From assembly GCA_936911875.1 (NCBI GenBank), contig CAKZGB010000006.1, forward strand, positions 186,001 through 250,000: a stretch of DNA of 64,000 nt. Reading direction: 5' to 3'. The position numbers and the translations under genes are program-made. The notes under the pieces are model-generated. The model was not told the origin of the DNA and searched no databases. It saw only the letters and a list, made by a program, of their open reading frames with translations. This DNA comes from an uncultured Lysobacteraceae bacterium (GTDB lineage: Bacteria > Pseudomonadota > Gammaproteobacteria > Xanthomonadales > Xanthomonadaceae). Positions 7,845-17,800 of this stretch are shown in pieces. Position 1 is the stretch's first letter, and every line of letters starts with the position of its first letter.

Positions 7845-9761
7845 ATGGCAAAGATCATTGGCATTGACTTGGGTACCACCAACTCCTGCGTCGCCATCAT
7901 GCAGGACGGGAAGGCCCGCGTTATCGAAAACGCAGAAGGCGATCGCACCACGCCGTCTATCGTCGCCTACACCAAAGATGGCGAGGTCCTGGTTGGCGCC
8001 ACCGCCAAGCGTCAGGCCGTCACCAATCCGAACAACACGTTCTACGCCGTCAAGCGTCTGATCGGCCGCAAGTTCACCGACGCCGAAGTGCAGAAGGATC
8101 TGGAACTGGTTCCGTACACCATCTCTGCGCACGACAACGGCGACGCTTGGGTTGCAACCGCCGACGGCAAGAAGATGGCGCCGCAACAGGTCTCAGCTGA
8201 AGTGCTGGCCAAGATGAAGAAAACTGCCGAAGACTACTTGGGTGAAAAGATCACCGAAGCGGTCATCACCGTGCCGGCTTACTTCAATGACTCGCAACGT
8301 CAGGCCACCAAGGATGCAGGTCGCATCGCCGGTCTCGACGTCAAGCGCATCATCAACGAACCGACCGCAGCCGCACTGGCTTACGGTATGGACAAGCAAG
8401 GCGGCGACCGCAAGGTTGCAGTCTACGATCTGGGCGGCGGTACCTTTGACGTCTCGATCATCGAACTGGCTTCGATCGACGGTGAAATGCAAGTCGAAGT
8501 GCTGGCCACCAACGGTGATACGTTCCTGGGCGGCGAAGACTTCGACAAGCGCGTCATCGACTATTTGGTCGAAGAATTCCAGAAAGATCAGGGCATCGAC
8601 CTGCGCAAGGATCCGCTGGCTCTGCAACGTCTGAAGGACGCTGCCGAACGCGCCAAGATCGAACTGTCGTCGGCTCAACAGACCGAAGTCAACCTGCCGT
8701 ACGTGACGGCCGATGCCTCGGGTCCGAAGCACCTCAACATCAAGCTGACCCGCGCCAAGCTCGAATCGCTGGTCGACGATCTGATCAAGAAGTCGATTGA
8801 ACCGTGCCGCATTGCGCTGAATGACGCCAACCTGCGCGCTTCGGATATTGCCGAAGTGATCCTGGTCGGTGGCCAAACCCGCATGCCCAAGGTGCAGCAA
8901 GCTGTGGCCGATTTCTTCGGCAAGGAACCGCGTAAGGACGTCAACCCCGATGAAGCGGTCGCCCTGGGCGCTGCGATTCAAGGTGGCGTGCTGGCCGGTG
9001 ACGTCAAGGACGTGCTGCTGCTCGACGTGACCCCGCTGTCGCTGGGTATCGAAACGCTGGGTGGCGTGTTCACCAAGATCATCGAAAAGAACACCACGAT
9101 TCCTACCAAGGCTTCGCAAGTGTTCTCGACCGCTGCTGACAATCAGCCGGAAGTGACCGTGCACGTGCTGCAAGGTGAGCGCGAGCAAGCCAAGTTCAAC
9201 AAGTCGCTGGCTTCGTTCAACCTGTCGGGTATTGAACCGGCACCGCGTGGCATGCCGCAGATCGAAGTGACCTTCGATATCGACGCCAACGGTATCGTGC
9301 ACGTGACCGCCAAGGACAAGAATACCGGTAAGGAACAGAAGGTCGAAATCAAGGCCGGTTCGGGTCTGTCGGATGACGAAATCAAGAACATGATTAACGA
9401 CGCCGAAGCCAACCGCGAAGAAGATCGCAAGTTCCACGAGCTGGTCGGCGCACGCAACCAGGCCGATGCCTTGGTGCACAGCGTCCGTCAGGTGATCTCG
9501 GAACAAGGTTCGAACCTGCAGGCTGACTTGCTGGGCCGCGCCGAAACCGCCATCGCCGATGTCGAAACGGCCATGAAGGGTGACGACCAGGCTCAAATCG
9601 AAGCCAAGTCGAAGCAACTCGAAGCCGTGGCACAGGAACTGTTCCAGGCAACGCAAGCCGCCGCCGGTGCCGCCGAAGGCGCTGCCGATGCCGGTTCAGC
9701 AGGTGACGACGTGGTGGACGCTGAGTTCACTGAAGTCAAGGACGACAACAACAAGGCGTAA
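7845..9761 (+). CDS. dnaK: Chaperone DnaK (Hsp70)
   Basis: ATP-dependent Hsp70 that binds exposed hydrophobic segments with DnaJ and GrpE. The 638-residue product, the same length as E. coli DnaK, has the actin-like ATPase signatures IGIDLGTTNSCVA, VYDLGGGTFDVSIIE and VILVGGQTRMPKVQ. The interdomain linker is DVLLLDVTPLSLGIET; the substrate-binding domain and lid follow, and the acidic tail resembles the usual EEVKD ending (TEVKDDNNKA). It follows a Shine-Dalgarno AAAGG and the sigma-32 promoter at 7757. dnaJ starts 10 bp downstream. Confidence 0.99.
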   Translation: MAKIIGIDLGTTNSCVAIMQDGKARVIENAEGDRTTPSIVAYTKDGEVLVGATAKRQAVTNPNNTFYAVKRLIGRKFTDAEVQKDLELVPYTISAHDNGDAWVATADGKKMAPQQVSAEVLAKMKKTAEDYLGEKITEAVITVPAYFNDSQRQATKDAGRIAGLDVKRIINEPTAAALAYGMDKQGGDRKVAVYDLGGGTFDVSIIELASIDGEMQVEVLATNGDTFLGGEDFDKRVIDYLVEEFQKDQGIDLRKDPLALQRLKDAAERAKIELSSAQQTEVNLPYVTADASGPKHLNIKLTRAKLESLVDDLIKKSIEPCRIALNDANLRASDIAEVILVGGQTRMPKVQQAVADFFGKEPRKDVNPDEAVALGAAIQGGVLAGDVKDVLLLDVTPLSLGIETLGGVFTKIIEKNTTIPTKASQVFSTAADNQPEVTVHVLQGEREQAKFNKSLASFNLSGIEPAPRGMPQIEVTFDIDANGIVHVTAKDKNTGKEQKVEIKAGSGLSDDEIKNMINDAEANREEDRKFHELVGARNQADALVHSVRQVISEQGSNLQADLLGRAETAIADVETAMKGDDQAQIEAKSKQLEAVAQELFQATQAAAGAAEGAADAGSAGDDVVDAEFTEVKDDNNKA

Positions 9762-9770
9762 CAACCTCGC

Positions 9771-10904
9771 ATGAGCAAGCGTGATTACTACGAGGTCTTA
9801 GGCGTCTCCAAGGGCGCCTCTGAGACTGAACTCAAGACCGCGTATCGCCGCTGTGCAATGAAGTATCACCCGGACCGCAATCCGGGTGATGCTGTTGCCG
9901 AGGCCAATTTCAAGGAATGCAAAGAGGCCTACGAAGTGCTCTCCGATGCATCCAAGCGCCAGGCCTATGATGCCCACGGGCATGCCGCCTTTGAGCACGG
10001 CGCAGGTGGCTTCGGCGGTGCCGGCGGTTTTGGCGGCGCTGAATTCGGTGACATCTTCGGCGACCTGTTCGGAAATATCTTCGGTCAGGGTGGCGCCCGC
10101 GGTCCCGTTCGCGGACAGGATCTCGGGTTCCGCATGAACCTCACGCTCGAAGAAGCCATCAACGGCGTCGAGCGTGAAATCGAAGTGCCCAGCATGCAGT
10201 CCTGCGATCCGTGTAACGGATCGGGTTCGGCAGATGGCAAGATCGAGAGCTGTTCGCAATGCGGCGGTCGCGGTCAGGTCATCATGCAGCGCGGTCCGTT
10301 CCGCATGCAGCAGCCGTGCCCGTCGTGTGGCGGTAGCGGCAAGTCCATCGTCACGCCCTGTAACGAATGTCACGGCCAAGGTCGTGTCCGCAAGGTCAAG
10401 ACGCTCAAGGTCAATGTGCCCGCCGGTGTCGATGACGGCGATCGCATTCGCTTAGCAGGCGAGGGCGAGGCCGGTCCGCAGGGTGCGCCTCCGGGCGATC
10501 TGCTGGTCGAAGTCTCGGTCCGCAAGCACGATGTGTTTACGCGCGATGGCGATGACTTGCATTGCGAAGTGCCGTTGCGCATCTCGCAAGCGGCGCTGGG
10601 TGATGTGATTACGATCCCGACGTTGGATGGTCGTGCCGAACTGCGGATTCCTGCAGAGACGCAAACGGGCAAGATTTTCCGTCTGCGCGAGAAGGGCGTG
10701 AAGTCGGTGCGTTCGTATCACAAGGGCGATCTGTATTGCCATGTGGTCGTTGAAACGCCGATCAACCTGACACCCGAACAGCGTGAGCTGCTCGAAAAGT
10801 TCGAGGCCACGTTTGTCGGTGAGGAAGCCGCGCGACGCCACTCGCCCAAGTCGTCCACCTTGATGGATGGCGTCAAGGGCATTTGGGATCGCATGACGTC
10901 CTAA
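9771..10904 (+). CDS. dnaJ: Co-chaperone DnaJ (Hsp40)
   Basis: DnaJ delivers substrates to DnaK and stimulates its ATPase. The 377-residue type I Hsp40 has the J domain (residues 1-70) with the HPD triad in KYHPDRNPGD. A Gly/Phe-rich region (about 75-110) follows, then four zinc repeats CxxCxGxG (CDPCNGSG, CSQCGGRG, CPSCGGSG, CNECHGQG) and the C-terminal client-binding domain. It lies 10 bp after dnaK and so is probably read from the same transcript. Confidence 0.99.
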   Translation: MSKRDYYEVLGVSKGASETELKTAYRRCAMKYHPDRNPGDAVAEANFKECKEAYEVLSDASKRQAYDAHGHAAFEHGAGGFGGAGGFGGAEFGDIFGDLFGNIFGQGGARGPVRGQDLGFRMNLTLEEAINGVEREIEVPSMQSCDPCNGSGSADGKIESCSQCGGRGQVIMQRGPFRMQQPCPSCGGSGKSIVTPCNECHGQGRVRKVKTLKVNVPAGVDDGDRIRLAGEGEAGPQGAPPGDLLVEVSVRKHDVFTRDGDDLHCEVPLRISQAALGDVITIPTLDGRAELRIPAETQTGKIFRLREKGVKSVRSYHKGDLYCHVVVETPINLTPEQRELLEKFEATFVGEEAARRHSPKSSTLMDGVKGIWDRMTS

Positions 10905-10924
10905 CCTGACTTATGCTGTAGAGC

Positions 10925-11632
10925 ATGAGCTCAAACACTGCTGTCGGCGATCAAGCCACTCCGCCAATTCGAGTCCTGATTCATGGCGCCTCCGGGCGCA
11001 TGGGTCAGGCCTTATTGCGTCTGCTGCCCGAGTTTCCTTCGGTGCAGCTGGTAGCCACCCCGGGCCGTGGTGAACTGGCGTCGTCGCCTGATTTTGATGT
11101 GGCCGTGGATTTCTCCTTGCCCGAGGCCATGCCGGCCTTGCTCCAACGTTGTCGCGAGCAGGGCGCTGCACTCGTCACGGGAACGACCGGACTCGATGAC
11201 TCGGCACGGCATGGACTGGCATCGCTGGCGGAGCACGTGCCGGTGTTGTCGGCCAGCAATTTCTCGCTGGGCGTTGCGGTCATAGATCGCTTGGTCGAAG
11301 AGGCCTCTGCCGTCCTCACGCCCGCCGGCTGGCAATGCGACATCGTGGAACAGCATCACATCCATAAAAAAGATGCGCCCAGTGGAACGGCTCTGACGCT
11401 CGGAGCTTCGGCAGCAAGTGCCGGCGCCGACGTCCGTTATGCTGCGCTGCGGGCAGGAGACATCGTCGGTGAACACACTGTGCAATTTGCCGGCAACGGC
11501 GAGCGCATCGAACTGATTCATCGGGCCACCAACCGCGATATCTTTGCGCGCGGTGCCTTGTGGTGTGCAACGCGCGTGGCTGTGGCCCCCGCCGGCATGC
11601 ATACGATTCGAAGCCTGATATTTCCGGCCTGA
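10925..11632 (+). CDS. dapB: 4-hydroxy-tetrahydrodipicolinate reductase
   Basis: Catalyses the NAD(P)H-dependent reduction step to tetrahydrodipicolinate in lysine and meso-diaminopimelate synthesis. The 235-residue product has the Rossmann motif VLIHGASGRMGQA and the ASNFSLGV loop. The DapB signature DIVEQHHIHKKDAPSGTA holds the catalytic His and Lys. It is shorter than E. coli DapB (273) because of a compact N-terminal half, a pattern seen in related lineages. It sits between dnaJ and carA; dapB-carA-carB neighbourhood is conserved in Pseudomonas and Xanthomonadales. Confidence 0.95.
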   Translation: MSSNTAVGDQATPPIRVLIHGASGRMGQALLRLLPEFPSVQLVATPGRGELASSPDFDVAVDFSLPEAMPALLQRCREQGAALVTGTTGLDDSARHGLASLAEHVPVLSASNFSLGVAVIDRLVEEASAVLTPAGWQCDIVEQHHIHKKDAPSGTALTLGASAASAGADVRYAALRAGDIVGEHTVQFAGNGERIELIHRATNRDIFARGALWCATRVAVAPAGMHTIRSLIFPA

Positions 11633-11805
11633 AACGCTTTAAACCGGGCGCCATACCATAGCGGTTTGCAGGCACTTCCTGTAGAATGCTTTCTCGCCTC
11701 CATTCGATTGCCGCACTGCCATCCGGTCGTGTGGCCGATGGTACAGGCGGTTGCCGCAGCCAGGTGCCGCCCACCCCCCGCAGTCCACATTTCAAGGCGA
11801 TTTCA
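11633..11805 (+). promoter_or_regulatory. carA leader and promoter region
   Basis: A 173-bp gap between dapB and carA. TAGAAT (11682-11687) is a plausible -10 element, giving a leader of about 110 nt. The carA frame stays open through this leader back to an ATG at 11686. That ATG overlaps the -10, so it could not be used from this promoter. No riboswitch, attenuator hairpin with a T-run, or ArgR box was recognised. Confidence 0.35.
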
Positions 11806-12942
11806 GTGACCGAACCCGCAATCCTAGCGCTCGAAGATGGCACCATTTTCGAGGGCGTATCCGTAGGCGCCGCCGGCCTTTCCACCGGTGAAGTCGTGTT
11901 CAATACCGCATTGACCGGGTATCAGGAGGTGGTGACCGATCCGTCCTACGCCCGTCAACTCGTCACGCTGACCTATCCGCATATCGGCAACACCGGTTGC
12001 ACCTCGCAAGATGACGAGGCCAGCAACATCTGGGCCTCGGGCCTGATCGTTCGCGATGTGCCGCGTCTGCACAGCAATTACCGCGCCACCTCGAACCTGC
12101 AGGATTGGCTGCAGCAAAACGGCGTGGTCGCCATCGCCGATATCGATACCCGCAAGCTCACGCGCATCCTGCGCGACAATGGCGCACAGAACGGCGCGCT
12201 GATGGCAGGCCCCGGTGCCAATGCCGACGAAGCGCTGGCCGCCGCCCGCAAGTTCCCGGGACTTAAGGGCATGGATCTGGCCAAGGTCGTCACCACCCGG
12301 TCTTCGTATTCGTGGACTGAGGGCAGCCTTGATCTGGATAGCGATGAGTTTGCTCAGAGCCCCGGCACCTATCACGTCGTGGCCTACGACTTTGGCGTCA
12401 AGACCAATATCCTGCGCATGCTGGCCGATCGCGGCTGCCGCCTGACGGTGGTGCCGGCGACAACGCCCGCTGCCGATGTGCTGGCGATAAATCCCGATGG
12501 CGTGTTTCTGTCCAACGGCCCCGGCGATCCGGAGCCTTGCGATTACGCCATCGCTGCCATTCGCGAACTGGTGAGCGCACGCATTCCGCTGTTCGGTATC
12601 TGCCTGGGTCACCAGCTGCTGGGTCTGGCCATTGGCGCCAAGACCGTCAAGATGCCGCACGGCCATCACGGCGCCAATCACCCGGTGCAGGATCTGCAGA
12701 GCGGTCGCGTCATGATCACCTCGCAGAATCACGGCTTCTGCATTGACGAGAGCACCTTGCCGGCCGGTGTCGAAGTCACGCACCGTTCGCTGTTTGACGG
12801 CACCAATCAGGGCATCGCTCTGTCGCAAGTACCGGCCTTCAGCTTCCAAGGTCACCCTGAAGCCAGCCCGGGTCCGCACGATGTGGCGGGACTGTTCGAT
12901 CGTTTCACCAATGCCATCCGACAACATCGGCAAGGACGCTAA
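11806..12942 (+). CDS. carA: Carbamoyl-phosphate synthase, small (glutaminase) subunit
   Basis: Hydrolyses glutamine and passes ammonia to CarB for carbamoyl phosphate, a precursor of arginine and pyrimidines. The GTG start at 11806 has AAGGCGA just upstream and gives 378 residues beginning MTEPAILALEDGTIFEG, matching E. coli length (382). The N-terminal domain has NTALTGYQEVVTDPSY. The class I glutaminase domain has the nucleophile Cys266 in FGICLGHQLL and the His/Glu pair in FQGHPEASPGP. An in-frame ATG at 11686 would add 40 residues unlike any CarA; rejected. carB is not next but 1.9 kb downstream, after a peptidase gene. Confidence 0.97.
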   Translation: MTEPAILALEDGTIFEGVSVGAAGLSTGEVVFNTALTGYQEVVTDPSYARQLVTLTYPHIGNTGCTSQDDEASNIWASGLIVRDVPRLHSNYRATSNLQDWLQQNGVVAIADIDTRKLTRILRDNGAQNGALMAGPGANADEALAAARKFPGLKGMDLAKVVTTRSSYSWTEGSLDLDSDEFAQSPGTYHVVAYDFGVKTNILRMLADRGCRLTVVPATTPAADVLAINPDGVFLSNGPGDPEPCDYAIAAIRELVSARIPLFGICLGHQLLGLAIGAKTVKMPHGHHGANHPVQDLQSGRVMITSQNHGFCIDESTLPAGVEVTHRSLFDGTNQGIALSQVPAFSFQGHPEASPGPHDVAGLFDRFTNAIRQHRQGR

Positions 12943-12948
12943 AAGTTT

Positions 12949-14859
12949 ATGACCCGATTCCGCATCGCAGCGCTCGCTACCTTTTTACTTACGCTGGTCA
13001 TGCCTATGGCATCGGCCGTTGCAGCCCCGGTGGTGCCGATCGGTGATTTCTTTAAAGATCCCGAATTCAACGGCGTCTCGATGTCGCCGACGGGCGAGTA
13101 CATCACGGTAGCCACGCCGGTCAAGAATCGCACCATCCTGACCTCGTTCCGTGTCGCCGACATGAAGAAGATGGCGGGTTGGGAGTTCGGCGATCGCAGT
13201 CACGTTGATCGTGTGGTGTGGGTCGGTGACGATCGCTTCATCATGTATGTCAGCTACCGCGAGGGTCGTTACGATCTCGAGGGGCAGGGGGGTGTGGCAT
13301 TTGCGGCCAATGTCGATGGCTCTCAGCGCATTGAAATCGGCAATGGCATCTACTACAACATCGTCGATACCACGCCCGATGATCCGCAAACCATTTTGGT
13401 CGAGCGTTCCGCACCCGATGCGTATCTTTCCAAGTTGAATGTGTATACGGGCAAGGTGAGCACGGTTGCGACGGCACCGCTGCGTCCGGGGCGTTTCCTG
13501 GTTGACGGTTCGCAGAATGTCCGTTTCGCCATCGGCAATAAAGACGGCACGCGCACGTATACGCTCAAGCGCGAGAACGGTGAATGGAAGGAAGTCTCTT
13601 CGTCTGAAATGGGCGAAGGCGCTGCAACGCCCGTACGTCTTACGGCTGACGGCAAACATGCGTACTTCCTGATCAGCGATCACGGCGAACCCGATCGTCT
13701 GGCGTTGCGGGATATGGCAACGGGCAAGGACGAGGTGCTGATTCCGTCGCAGACGGTCGATCCCGACGGATTTGTGCGCAGCGCCGATCGCAAAGAAATT
13801 CTGATGGCGCACTACAGCGATGGCTTGCCGGAATACAAGTTCATCAACAAGTCGCATCCCGAATCCAAGACGTATGCCAGCCTGATCAACAGCTTCCCGG
13901 ACAAGGCCGTGACGTTTGGTGGGATCAGTCGCGATGGCCGTCGTGTGCTGTTCACCACGTACAGCGATACCGATCCGGGTTCGTACTACCTGTTCGATCG
14001 TGAGACCGGCAAGGCCACGTTCCTTGTGAGTTCGATGGAGTGGATTCGTCCGGAGAACATGGCGGAGTCGACACCGATCTCGTACAAGGCCCGCGACGGC
14101 GAAATCATTCACGGCTATCTGACGATGCCGCGCGGTGTCGAACATCGCAATCTGCCGCTGATCATGCATCCGCACGGTGGCCCGCACGGTCCGCGCGACA
14201 ACTGGGGTTTCGATCCCGAGGTCCAATACCTGGCCAACCTCGGCTATGCCGTGTTGCAACCGAATTTCCGTGGATCGGGCGGCTACGGCAATGCCTTCGA
14301 GCGGAAGGGCTACCGTCAATGGGGCCTGAAGATGATTGATGACATGACCGACGGCGTGCGTTGGGCCATTGCACAAGGTTTTGCCGATCCCAAGCGCATC
14401 TGCACCTACGGTGCCTCGTACGGCGGTTATGCAGCGCTGCAATCGGTGGTGCGCGAGCCCGATCTGTATCAGTGCGCCATTGGTTATGTGGGCGTCTACA
14501 ACATGGATCTGTGGCTGCAAGATAGTGACGTCGCGGCGCGCAAAGCCGGTCGTGCCTATCAGCGCCGTGTCTTCCCCGAGGATCGTGCATCCCGCAATGC
14601 GCAGTCGGCCGGCTACAACATCGACAAGATCAAGGTGCCGGTGATGCTCGTCCACGGTTTCGAGGACAAGCGCGTGCCCATCTCTCAATACGAGTTCCTG
14701 AAATCGGAACTTGAAAAGGCCGGTAAGCCGGCCGAAGTGACCATCGTAGAACGCAAGGAAGGCCACGGCTTTTACGCCTACGATGCACAAATCAATCTGT
14801 ACACCAAGCTGGCGGCGTTTTTGCGCAAGCATTTGGGCGCAACAGCCAATAACCCGTAA
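12949..14859 (+). CDS. Secreted S9-family (prolyl oligopeptidase-like) serine peptidase
   Basis: A 636-residue exported peptidase. It begins with a Sec signal peptide (hydrophobic 5-24, likely cleavage after AVA around residue 25) and a beta-propeller-like region (about 40-370). The C-terminal alpha/beta-hydrolase (PF00326) has the serine in YGASYGGY (Ser490), the acid in HGFEDKRVP (Asp573) and His606 in EGHGFY; the triad is complete. By family it cleaves short peptides in the periplasm or outside. It starts 6 bp after carA and ends 23 bp before carB in the same direction, so it appears to be co-transcribed inside the carAB operon. Substrate unknown. Confidence 0.92.
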   Translation: MTRFRIAALATFLLTLVMPMASAVAAPVVPIGDFFKDPEFNGVSMSPTGEYITVATPVKNRTILTSFRVADMKKMAGWEFGDRSHVDRVVWVGDDRFIMYVSYREGRYDLEGQGGVAFAANVDGSQRIEIGNGIYYNIVDTTPDDPQTILVERSAPDAYLSKLNVYTGKVSTVATAPLRPGRFLVDGSQNVRFAIGNKDGTRTYTLKRENGEWKEVSSSEMGEGAATPVRLTADGKHAYFLISDHGEPDRLALRDMATGKDEVLIPSQTVDPDGFVRSADRKEILMAHYSDGLPEYKFINKSHPESKTYASLINSFPDKAVTFGGISRDGRRVLFTTYSDTDPGSYYLFDRETGKATFLVSSMEWIRPENMAESTPISYKARDGEIIHGYLTMPRGVEHRNLPLIMHPHGGPHGPRDNWGFDPEVQYLANLGYAVLQPNFRGSGGYGNAFERKGYRQWGLKMIDDMTDGVRWAIAQGFADPKRICTYGASYGGYAALQSVVREPDLYQCAIGYVGVYNMDLWLQDSDVAARKAGRAYQRRVFPEDRASRNAQSAGYNIDKIKVPVMLVHGFEDKRVPISQYEFLKSELEKAGKPAEVTIVERKEGHGFYAYDAQINLYTKLAAFLRKHLGATANNP

Positions 14860-14882
14860 TCAGCACATTATTCGGAATCGAA

Positions 14883-17800
14883 ATGCCAAAGCGTACTGAC
14901 CTAAAGACCATCCTGATCATCGGCGCCGGTCCGATTGTGATCGGACAGGCCTGCGAATTTGACTATTCGGGTGCCCAAGCCTGTAAGGCCTTGCGCGATG
15001 AGGGTTATCGCGTGGTACTGGTCAACAGCAACCCGGCCACGATCATGACCGATCCGGAGATGGCCGATGCTGTCTATATCGAGCCGATTAACTGGCAAAC
15101 GGTCGAAAAGATCATCGCTAAGGAACGTCCGGATGCGCTGCTGCCGACCATGGGCGGACAAACCGCGCTGAACTGTGCGCTGGATCTGGCTGACAATGGC
15201 GTGCTCGAGAAGTACAACGTCGAACTGATCGGTGCCAAGCGCGATGCGATCCGCATGGCCGAAGACCGCGAACTGTTCCGCGTTGCCATGCAGGACATCG
15301 GTCTGGAATGCCCCAAGGCTGAAGTCGCCCGCACGTACGAAGAAGCCGTTGCCATCCAGGCCAAGGTCGGCTACCCGACCATCGTTCGTCCGTCGTTTAC
15401 GCTGGGCGGTACGGGTGGTGGTATTGCGTACAACAAGGAAGAGTTCGAAGAGATCGCCAACCGCGGCCTCGAACTGTCGCCGGTTTCGGAAATCCTGGTC
15501 GAAGAATCCGTTCTCGGCTGGAAGGAATTTGAAATGGAAGTGGTCCGCGATACGGCGGACAACTGCATCATCGTCTGCTCCATTGAAAACTTTGACGCCA
15601 TGGGCGTGCACACCGGTGACTCGATCACGGTGGCTCCTGCCCAGACGCTGACGGACAAGGAATATCAACGTCTGCGCGATGCCTCGATTGCTGTGCTGCG
15701 CAAAATCGGCGTCGATACCGGCGGTTCCAACGTGCAGTTCGGCATCAACCCGCGCAACGGTCGCGTGGTCGTGATCGAAATGAATCCGCGCGTCTCGCGT
15801 TCGTCGGCACTGGCCTCCAAGGCCACCGGTTTCCCCATCGCCAAGGTCGCTGCCAAGCTGGCCGTGGGTTACACGCTCGATGAGCTGCGTAACGAAATCA
15901 CGGGCGGTGCAACGCCGGCGTCGTTCGAGCCTTCGATCGATTATGTGGTCACCAAGATTCCGCGCTTTGCGTTCGAGAAATTCCCGCAAGCCGATGCGCG
16001 TCTCACTACGCAAATGAAATCGGTGGGTGAGGTGATGGCCATGGGTCGCACCTTCCAGGAATCGCTGCAGAAGGCATTGCGCGGTCTGGAAATCGGCAAG
16101 GTCGGTCTCGACCCCACCGGTCTGGATATCGAACGCGACGAAGACCTCGACGAACTGAAATACGAACTCAAGGCCCCGGGTCCGGAACGTATTTTCTACA
16201 TTGCCGATGCATTCCGCTCCGGTATGGACCTGGAAACCGTGCATCGTCACAGCTCGGTCGATCCGTGGTTCCTTGATCAGATCGAAGGCATCATCGAGGT
16301 TGAGCGTGACCTGGAGTCGCAAGGGCTCGCCAACATGGATGCGCGTCGCATGCGTCAGCTCAAGCGCATGGGATTCTCCGATGCTCGCATCGCGCAGCTG
16401 ACACGTTCCGACGAAACGGCCGTGCGCACCTTGCGTCACGCGCTGAATGTGCGTCCGGTCTACAAGCGCGTTGACTCCTGCGCTGCCGAGTTCGCGACGG
16501 CCACTGCCTACATGTACTCCACCTACGAGGACGAGTGCGAATCCGCGCCGACCGACCGTAAAAAGATCATGGTGCTGGGTGGTGGTCCGAACCGCATCGG
16601 GCAGGGCATCGAGTTCGACTACTGCTGTGTGCATGCCGCATTGGCCCTGCGCGAAGACGGCTACGAAACCATCATGGTCAACTGCAATCCCGAGACCGTG
16701 TCGACCGACTACGACACCTCGGATCGTCTGTACTTTGAGCCGCTGACGCTCGAAGACGTGCTCGAAATTGCCAATATTGAAAAGCCCTACGGTGTGATCG
16801 TGCAGTACGGCGGTCAGACGCCGCTGAAACTGGCTAAAGCGCTCGAAGCCAATGGCGTGCCGGTGATCGGCACCTCGCCGGACAGCATCGATCTGGCCGA
16901 AGACCGCGAACGCTTCCAGCAACTGGTCAATGAACTGGGTCTGGCACAACCGCTGAACCGTACCGCGCGCAATCCCGAAGAAGCCCTGATTCTGGCTTCG
17001 CAGATCGGCTATCCGCTGGTGGTGCGTCCTTCGTACGTACTCGGTGGCCGCGCCATGGAAATCGTGCACTCCGATGCCGATCTTTCGCGTTATATCCGCG
17101 ACGCGGTGCAAGTCTCCAATGATTCGCCGGTGCTGCTCGATCGCTTCCTGGACAACGCTGTCGAAGTCGACGTCGATGTCATTTCCGACAAGGATGGCAA
17201 CGTCCTGATCGGCGGCGTGATGGAACATATCGAAGAAGCCGGCGTTCACTCGGGTGACTCGTCGTGCTCGCTGCCTCCGTATTCGCTGTCGCCTGAAGTC
17301 CAGGCCAAACTGCGTGAGCAAGTCGTGGCATTGGCCAAGGCGCTTAACGTGGTCGGTCTGATGAACACGCAGTTCGCGGTGACGTTCGATGAGCAAGGCA
17401 ACGACACGGTCTATCTGATCGAAGTCAATCCGCGTGCCTCGCGCACCGTGCCGTACGTGTCCAAGGCCACCGGTCTGTCGCTGGCCAAGATTGCCGCACG
17501 TTGTATGGCCGGTATGACGTTGGCCGAGCAGGGCACCACGCGTGAAGTCGTGCCGCCGTATTACTCAGTGAAGGAAGCCATCTTCCCGTTCGCCAAGTTC
17601 CAGAACGTCGACCCGATCCTGGGCCCGGAAATGCGTTCCACCGGCGAAGTGATGGGTGTCGGTGATTCCTTCCCCGCGGCGATTGCACGTGCGCAGGAAG
17701 CGGCCGGTATCCGCGCCATTCCCGCCACCGGCAAGGTGTTCATCTCGGTTCGTGATCCGGACAAGCAACGCGTCCTGCCGATTGCGGCCAAGTTGGCGGC

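Noticed and set aside
8193..9656. 487-codon open frame antisense to dnaK
   Set aside because: Same shadow effect; dnaK antisense frames are a well-known source of false genes.
12985..14832. 615-codon open frame antisense to the S9 peptidase
   Set aside because: No domain or start signal; the sense frame has a signal peptide and a complete catalytic triad.
14901..17396. 831-codon open frame antisense to carB
   Set aside because: It mirrors the strong G+C-biased codon use of carB and has no recognisable domain, ribosome-binding site or promoter; carB on the other strand is beyond doubt.
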